From: Ectocarpus siliculosus
Lineage: Eukaryota > Sar > Phaeophyceae > Ectocarpales > Ectocarpaceae
Reading direction: 5' to 3'
DNA length: 64,000 nt
NCBI GenBank assembly: GCA_000310025.1
Contig: FN648299.1
Coordinates: 101,512-165,511 of the forward strand
Below the pieces are notes generated by a model, which saw only the letters and a list, made by a program, of their open reading frames with translations, was not told where the DNA came from and searched no databases. Within the stretch, counting starts at the first letter, position 1, and each line of letters begins with the position of its first letter. A program made the translations under genes and the position numbers. Of the stretch, positions 57,290 through 64,000 are shown one piece after another.

Positions 57290-60200
57290 GTATTGTGTGG
57301 TCTTGGGGTCAGGGGTTAGCGCTGGGGGTATTAGCCGTTATACTGCTCGTTCCAGAGCAGATAATATATTGTTAAGGAGTACACTGGTTCCGGTTGAAGG
57401 GCATCCAATGGCTGCCTATGTGCACCACGTGGGGGCAGTTCTTCTAAGAGATCGATACGGTCTCTAGAGGTCTCACAGAACGGTGGGAAAAAATGTGAAT
57501 GAATTATCACTTTCAGTCCGAAGGCCTGAACCACGCCCTTTTTTAGCCGAACGCCCGAGACGCAAGAAATCACTCCATCGGCCGTCCTGCACTGCTTTGG
57601 AAGCCCTCCGCAAGTTTCAGCTTGATTGGTGCCTTCGGCGTTGACGGTCGGCTGTGTCGGTGATCGGCTCCTCTCAAGAACGAAACACGAGGATTCAGCA
57701 GGTGCTGCCGACACCAAATTGCTCCGATCTCGATCGATTTGTGCCTAAACGTTTCCTATCCTCCACCAAATTGGAACCCCGTCCAATCTACAAATAGTTT
57801 GACATGTTCTTCGACGCTGGAATAGCTGTGTTTCTACCAATTTCGCCTGCCAACGAGAGGTTCGGGCCACACCGCCGTCTTTTCAAATTATTTTACGCGC
57901 GCGCGCAACATGTTGCGGAACAAATACATCACCAATCCATTGTAGTTTATCCTGATCTTGACGCGTGTGCCCCGCGATAGACTATTCGCTACGTTCGAGG
58001 GAAACAATATTTGTTCTTCTACATACGCGCGTGCATAGAGGGATGGCAGGAGCGATTTGTGCAGGTGTGTTTGTGTATTTCTCTTCCCGAACAGTCTTGC
58101 ACTCTGGATACGTGCGAAGACATGGTACACACGCGATCCCTCAGTCCAAGGCATGCGGGTTGTCACAGCTGTTGTTCTCCTATTTGTAACCTCGTGCATG
58201 ACTTCGAGCGGCAACAACTGCGGTGCTTCGAAATGTGGACGACGATGCAGCCCCGCAAGCACAAAAATAAGGTCGATCTTCCTTTGCAAACAACCCCGCG
58301 GTAGTCGACAATGACGACCTCGCATACTTACCGCTTCCCTAAGCGTCGTCGTACCACTTCATTTCTTCAATGCTCTCTACACGACCTTATAAACAAAACG
58401 AAAATCTCTTAGAGGACCAGCACGGTTGCCCGAAGCAAGCTGTGATGCCAATTTAGCAAAGGTGCAGAAAGTGTGCGGAACCCAATGAACAGGAGTCTGG
58501 ACGATGCGCTCTTCTTGCAGTTGGAAAATCTCAAAATACATTGTGGGTGAAATAAGATAGATGGGAGTCATTGCCATTACAGTAGCAGCAGCAACCGCAG
58601 CACTACAGTAGTGCATTCGAGTCAGCTTCCACTGCTCATATGTGTCGGTGGCAGTGCTGGTAGGTGACGATCGTTTGGCGGTACTGTCCTGTAGCAGAGG
58701 GCGAGCATGTGTGTGTGTTCCTCCGCTGTTGATGTGTATTTTTTAAAACTTCCAGCGGGAGTGGGTGGATGTACCAGTCTTGGAAGATCCGTTCAAATAT
58801 AGACAATATTCCGCAAGTAGGGAATTACGCGATCTAGGCTGCGGCGTCGCTGCCTGGAAGAAGCTTGTATCACACCTCGCATAGCATCGTAGATAGACTA
58901 CTGTCAGGTATTGAGTCGTACCCCGCGGCTCATTACCCCTCCCTTGTTGTACAGCTAATTCTGCGAAGCCAGCGTTGCAGGCAGAATCAACGGGAGTTTG
59001 TTGATGTGCAGGGGGGCGCTACGCCGTAGTGTTATTGTTTCGCCGGTGCTAACGTGCTACTGGCAATGTCATGCAGTCAGCACGACCTCTGGTTTGAGAT
59101 GCAAAGCTGTAGCACGTGAGATTGGTTTGGCCGGAGATCTAGTGTGATTTTTTCGGGTATGGCCCTGTACCCTTGCCAGATTGATTGAGGCAGAGATGGG
59201 CATGGATATGTATGCTACTTTGATATTCTAAGGTCGTTCCGTGTTGTCGGTGCCCTTGCTACTACTCTAGGTACTCCCAAGGAAAGCGTTTACCTTCAAA
59301 GGTATATGTGCGTCATCCTTGCGCTGTCTGGGTGTTGATCAGGGGCACTGCAGGCTGGACGAACTTCGTTATTCCTACTTAGTGGTGCCGATACGGTAAC
59401 GATGAATCAAGGGCAAAATGGACAGAGCGATATTCGACATGAAGGTAACAGTAGCAACGTGTCGCGCTGTGCCACAATTTTCGTGTGTAAGCGCGTTGAA
59501 CGTGGCAGACATGCACATGTAGGCAACGTTCCGCCCCGTCCGTGTGATTGGTGAACAATGTCACCGACGTGTGCGTCCCGTACCATCATCATGCCGGGGC
59601 CCGTTCGCGCCCCCGCACCATCGTTCGCCGTTTGTTCCACTCTAACTACTTCTCATTTCCGTAAGCTGTGCCAAAACAGGCACTATTGAGAGATTCAAAA
59701 CCTTCCATGGTGCCGGGTATTGGCACGCTGCAGCAGTACCGGTGGTACAGCGTGTGTGCTGTCGTATTCGCACCCACGACACCCCGGCACGACCGTCATG
59801 AACTATCGGTACTCTACACTCATCGTTCGTCTTCCCATTTCTGTATGCGACGAATTCCGAAGGTTAGGGCGAGGTGAGAAAGCACGTGATGGTACCGCGT
59901 GTGCCACCCTGACTGTCACACCCCATGTTATACCCTGTATGTATGTTTCTACTTTGAGCGCACTTCATCACACTGGTGACGTCACCATTCCCCGATACTT
60001 CACACGCCCCTGAATGATCACACAACGGGTCTGCGCGAAAAAAATTCCGGACACATAGGCCCTACGAATCGTCGAAAAGTTACGATGAGGTTTAGATGGA
60101 TTGCAAACATGCCTCGCTCTCGTTACTCCTTCCGCATCTGCTCGTCAGAAGCCGGCCCACGCTCAGCCGTGCTATAGGAACACACGTACGGTAGCGCCCC

Positions 60201-60709
60201 ATTCGTACAAAAGTACAGTAGATTCGGCCAAAGCTCAAAATGAGCGAAGCAGCTCAGCTAACCATCCAACAACACCACCTGCCTTGCAAACTTGCCTTTG
60301 CCACTTCTACGTAGCACTGCACAACAGAGAACATAGTCTCGCAAATCTACTCGTAGCCTTGGTCTTGTCTGATCAATCTAACCCCAACCCTAACCCTAAC
60401 CTAACGCCAAAGCGCCGACGCTCCGGGGGGAAACCCGGGGATACATGGGTATATGTCCCCGCCCCCCGCCCCCAAATCACCCCGATTTTCGATTAGTAGG
60501 CCTACGTGTCTTGAAATGTTTTTCGCACAGACCCACAACCTGTTTTGACCGCACTTTCTATCACGCGGGAGGCGCCATCAATACTATTGTCACACGCCCC
60601 CGGATTTCCCACCCTATTGTAGGTGGGTTCCTGTGAGCGCATGGCTTCACACGGGCGACATCACACACCCTTTAAGGCGAGATTCCCTCAGTGCACGTTG
60701 TCCAAGCCG
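57290..60709. other. Interval without a recognised gene
   Basis: Two minus-strand frames stand out by length only: 57331-57717 (peptide VVQAFGLKVIIHSHFFPPF) and 57888-58325 (peptide VKIRINYNGLVMYLF). They might be parts of one degenerate gene or mobile element, but I see no domain. The remainder is repeat-like, with CACACGCCCC motifs at 59990-60610 and a telomere-like run at 60378. Confidence 0.35.
60378..60403. repeat. Short interstitial telomere-like run
   Basis: TAACCCCAACCCTAACCCTA plus a degenerate unit. About three copies of CCCTAA on this strand. Too short to be a telomere. Confidence 0.6.
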
Positions 60710-61070
60710 TGACGTAAGATACCACCCCCGCTGCACAACACCAAAAACCCGTGTGATTACTTTAATTCTTGATCTCAAAAATGCCACAGGTGTGGTGTCT
60801 CATGCAACCTGCGCTATGCATGGTACGCTATGCATATTTATCTGCATGCTGTGGGCTGCAGAAGAAACCGCATCCCCTCGGCCAATTTGCAAAGCTCGAC
60901 TGCTACCGCTGTACTCTGCAGCGAAAACAGCGACGGTGTCGAAAATTGGCGGCGTTGGAACCAATTCGAGAGCTTTCCGAAAAGTATCAGTGATCCGTGG
61001 CATCATCCTCTATGTCGTGAGGTGCTTGGGCTCTGATAATCGGTCCAGGGGGCGTGGTATCTTATGCAAC
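60710..61070. mobile_element. MITE B (~360 bp)
   Basis: The left end TGACGTAAGATACCACCCCC and the right end GGGGGCGTGGTATCTTATGC are inverted repeats. The same termini and internal GAGAGCTTTCCGAAAA occur in MITE A. The interior is otherwise longer and different. Confidence 0.7.
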
Positions 61071-61744
61071 ACACGCGCGGTGTATCATCCGAGCGAGCAC
61101 CCGTTTGCGGCGTGATATGCATACCACTGAACTCTCTACTATAAATACAAGTGAGCAGCAGTGGAGTTTGGTTGACGATACGCAGGATCTGCAAACAGAA
61201 TTTCCCAGCGTGGATCATGTATGGGGTCCATGGAGCAAACACCGGGTGGTACATGTTTTTCGCGACAACGCAACCTCCTTTACCTGGAACGCTTACCCTG
61301 CTCGGTTGATGCGTGCATCATGTAGTCTACAGCAGTATGTGCGTCCACCACGAGTAAACTACACAAAGTACGAAGTAGTCTTTACCTGCTGCGTGATTCC
61401 CCGAGCTAGCTCTCTTCGCTTTCGCAGCAGCGGTGTGGCGCTCGCTCTTTATGTTGGCTGCGAGCCAATTCCACGTGCTTGCTGGATGCCTCAAGCAGGC
61501 ACTTCGATCCCGAATCTTAAATCCTGAGCAGACTCCGTTCTTTTTGCCCGAGAGGACTGCTATTGTTTTTTGAACTTTTTCAACCCGGGGCCAAATGTGC
61601 ATTTTTCCCCGCATCTAAGGCTTCGAAAAATACTACAAAACCTTTCCGCGCGCGCGAGGGGGCGAGGGAGGCGAGCAGGCGAGAGGGGTCGCAGCGGACA
61701 CTGAGAGAGACAGAGAGAGAGATGTGTATGAGAATAGACGCGCC
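61071..61744. other. Interval without a recognised gene
   Basis: A plus frame 61054-61527 begins inside MITE B and shows no domain. A GA-rich purine tract lies at 61656-61722. Probably 3' flank of the minus-strand gene to the right. Confidence 0.35.
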
Positions 61745-62060
61745 TTAGATCACCGGCTTGCCCCAGGAGCTTGAGCGGAGGCCAACGAAGAGGCCCTTGC
61801 GATCGGGCGAGGTTTCAGCCGGAATCTTGGAGAAGGGCGGCCGACGTAGGTTGCTGGGGGTCGCTTTTTCTCTTTCAGCAGGTAATTTCGTATGTTTGCA
61901 TTTTGGCTGATTTTTGTCTCACACACACATCATTTCGAAGACGGCGGGGAGCGGTGTTGGGGTTGCCGACTATGCTGCAGGTCGGTATTTCGTGGCGTGC
62001 TTCGCGCCCGAGCGTGTCTCTCATCTGTGAAGAAAACGGAGTCGTTGTCGTTTGCTCCAC
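61745..62060 (-). CDS. 3' end of a small unidentified protein gene (two exons)
   Basis: Exons 62060-61925 and 61863-61745, separated by a 61-bp intron (GTGT|GTGTGAG ... GAAAAAG|CGACC), joined in phase. Acceptor of the first: AACTGGCAG|GTGGAG. The C-terminal 84 residues include MRDTLGREARHEIPTCSIVG, NPNTAPRRLRNDV, RRPPFSKIPAETSPDRKGLF and VGLRSSSWGKPVI, then TAA. The composition is soluble and basic, and no family is recognised. Upstream exons were not resolved; a Met followed by TEPPLEEETRQA at about 62285 (minus) is a possible start but its phase does not fit directly. The model rests on splice signals and protein-like sequence only. Confidence 0.4.
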
Positions 62061-62897
62061 CTGCCAGTTGCATGTACAAGAGGCGCGTTGCGATGGGCAA
62101 CCCTACCTCTGGCGCTGGGTGAGGTAAATCCGTTTTTTTTTACGGGGAGAGAGTTGACTGGTCAGTGCCTCGTTTGTTTGCCCGTCCGTCTGCTTTGTGT
62201 AGTTATGAGCATGCCGCCCAACGCTTGCGAGGCTTATCAACACGCTTGCCTGGTTTCCTCCTCTAGCGGAGGCTCTGTCATCGCGATAGCGCATGCATGA
62301 GGAGCTCTTCACGGAGACACATCAAGACTTCATGAAGCATCGCCCCAGCGGTGTATATGCACTCCCGTCGAAAGATACTGGGGGGGGTGTTAAGCAGCGT
62401 GTTTGCGTGCGGGATTCCATGCCTGCTGGAGTACATAGTGTGTGCCTGCTGGGTTCATCTGCCCAACACGAGGTGCCACATGCAAGCCTTCGCTGTGCGT
62501 CATGACGGCTATCATGTCGTCGAGTGTGGCATCTTGCAGAGGGAGGCAGGAGACGTGATAAGTCATTTGATCATACATACGTAGGGGTTCGGGTTGTGTT
62601 TGGCGACCCGCGGGCGCGACATTTTTTTTTTGCTTTTCGTAAAAAAGGGGAGCAGCCTCGTGAGGTCATCCCTGCATCGCGGACTCTACACTAGCATTTA
62701 GCTGCCCAGGTTTTATTTGCTGAGTCTCGTTGGCGCCAAAAGTCAGCTCCCCCACGTGTGTCGTGTGTTTTTCCTCGTTCCTGGCAGCATTTTTACCCCA
62801 ATCCAGCGGCGCGGCTGACAGCGGCCTGGCGTAGCGCAGGGGAGAAGGGCAGGGCCATCTACATCTACATCTACGCGGAGCGGTGCTCGGGTGGTGA
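62061..62897. other. Spacer between divergent genes
   Basis: Probably contains 5' exons of the minus-strand gene and the promoter of the plus-strand gene starting at 62898. Frames at 62293-62584 have no splice support. No TATA element is assigned. Confidence 0.35.
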
Positions 62898-63652
62898 ATG
62901 GCTACCCCCAACAATCGGGCACCGAGCGAGGAAGGTATGTATCTTTGGCAGACCCGCTGTTTTTGCCTGCACACGGAAAGTAAATCACCACAACATACAA
63001 CCCCCGAACTGACAGTCAGGTCACACCAGCGTTATATCAAGCTGCTCTTGGCGCCAGGCTCGTTTCTGGTCAACGAGCGTCCTACTGTACGCCGACCCTG
63101 GCCAAAATTGGCGAGCCGTCGTTCTGTATCTTTGTGTCTTGGGTCGGCTTGACGCCGCACTATCGGTGAACAGACAGGCCGTGTCTCACACTGCCTGGCG
63201 CTGGAAGGATCGGTCAGGTGCATATCTACTTTTCGTTATCCCCCGGTGACTGTCACGAATATTCTTATTCGAACGAATGATGTAGAGGTACCACATACTA
63301 GTCCTGTACTCGATGCTGGGGTGAAAAATCCCCCCAAGCCCCCCTCCCCCCGAATCCACATCCAGACTACCGTGTGCGATGCGAGATAAAACATTCCCGC
63401 GATAATTTTTTGGTCCCTTTTTTTTTAGTACTGCTATGCATATGTGTGTAGTTGTTTGGGGGGGGGAGGGTTTCTTCCATCACCATATCTCAAGAGTAGT
63501 TTTCGTGTTTCGGGCTCATTTGAACCGTATAAATATGCCCAGCAGGTGTGGGTTTTTCGTGGGGGTGTGTGCTCATTCGTGTTTGTGTGAGATCTTGTGC
63601 TTTGTAAGGTGGTACACGTATCACCTGCGATTTCCGTCAACCTCAACCGCTG

Positions 63653-63689
<37 letters not shown>

Positions 63690-64000
63690 GCCCCTGCTTT
63701 CAATAGGGGAAGTCCCAGATGCGTCGCCCGCGAGGGGAAGGGGCAGCGGAGATGCTATTCCGAACCATGGATCGGCCGGGGGCTCGGGAGCGAGCGCCCT
63801 CTCACCGTCTGCGGCGGTCGGGGCCGGGGCCGCCACGCCCAACGGCACGGACAACAGTGGCGGCGGCGCCGGAGGCGCCGGCGGTCGGGACGTGCGCCGC
63901 TCCTTTCAGCAGCGCGACGGAAGCAGCGGCGGTGATCTGAGGGATCCGGACGGGGGCGGAGAGCAGCACCTGGAACTGCGGCAGCCGCGGGAGCGAGGAC
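62898..64000 (+). CDS. N-terminal part of a low-complexity protein (runs off window)
   Basis: Exon 1 (62898-62934) starts ATG and reads MATPNNRAPSEEG. The donor GAAG|GTATGT opens a 772-bp intron ending TTTCAATAG. Exon 2 starts 63707 and is open to 64000, with exact phase match (G+GG) giving EEGEVPDASPARGRGSGDA. The ~110 residues visible are Gly/Ala/Ser/Pro-rich (NGTDNSGGGAGGAGG; RDVRRSFQQRDGSSGGDLRD). No domain yet. The style resembles the N-terminal parts of the two other low-complexity genes here. The intron carries a CA microsatellite (63655-63688). Confidence 0.65.
63655..63688. repeat. CA dinucleotide microsatellite
   Basis: Seventeen uninterrupted AC units just upstream of the acceptor of exon 2. 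It may form part of the polypyrimidine context. Confidence 0.9.

Noticed and set aside
60378-60403. Telomere or chromosome end
   Set aside because: Only about three degenerate CCCTAA units, with ordinary sequence on both sides.
61054-61527. 157-codon plus-strand frame
   Set aside because: Begins inside the terminal repeat of MITE B and shows no domain. Likely chance.

Overview
This is a eukaryotic nuclear window. Genes are broken into short exons by GT..AG introns of roughly 60-900 bp. Coding stretches are GC-rich, with Gly/Ala/Ser/Gln homopolymers and triplet microsatellites. About half of the window is repeats. A relic LRR-ROCO gene in which every leucine-rich repeat is one 72-nt phase-1 exon points to a brown alga of the Ectocarpus type. 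That assignment is an inference from gene architecture, not from a database match. No prokaryotic operons, rRNA or CRISPR arrays were seen.

Layout. 1-2.7 kb: an inverted copy of a dispersed repeat, a possible PH-gene exon fragment, and a two-exon low-complexity gene (+). 5.0-10.8 kb: a minus-strand multi-exon membrane protein whose helices follow the layout of the MHYT sensor domain but lack the signature residues. 12-20 kb: a divergent plus-strand gene ending in a PH-like domain, with eight phase-consistent exons and probable further 5' exons. 20-24.6 kb: no convincing gene. 24.6-32.2 kb: the LRR-Roc-COR (ROCO) locus, with at least six disabling lesions, so a pseudogene. 34.5-36.0 kb and 50.4-51.8 kb: two paralogous minus-strand SET-domain genes inside a direct segmental duplication of about 2.5 kb.

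The part between and after the SET genes is rich in mobile elements and repeats. It holds a ~218-bp tandem repeat, a 170-bp direct-repeat pair, a 6.2-kb PIF/Harbinger-like element with terminal inverted repeats and a TTA target duplication, and a 0.8-kb fold-back element. It also holds tRNA-derived SINE copies, a 100-N assembly gap inside a CTC microsatellite, a minisatellite built around TGATACTGAGTATCAAG units, two related MITEs and a short degenerate telomere-like run. The last 2.3 kb holds the 3' end of a small minus-strand gene and the first two exons of a plus-strand gene that runs off the window.

No operon-like cooperation is visible. The biologically most interesting item is the ROCO locus. 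One LRR per exon, all in the same phase, with duplicated and decaying exon units, is the substrate for exon shuffling proposed for candidate brown-algal immune receptors.
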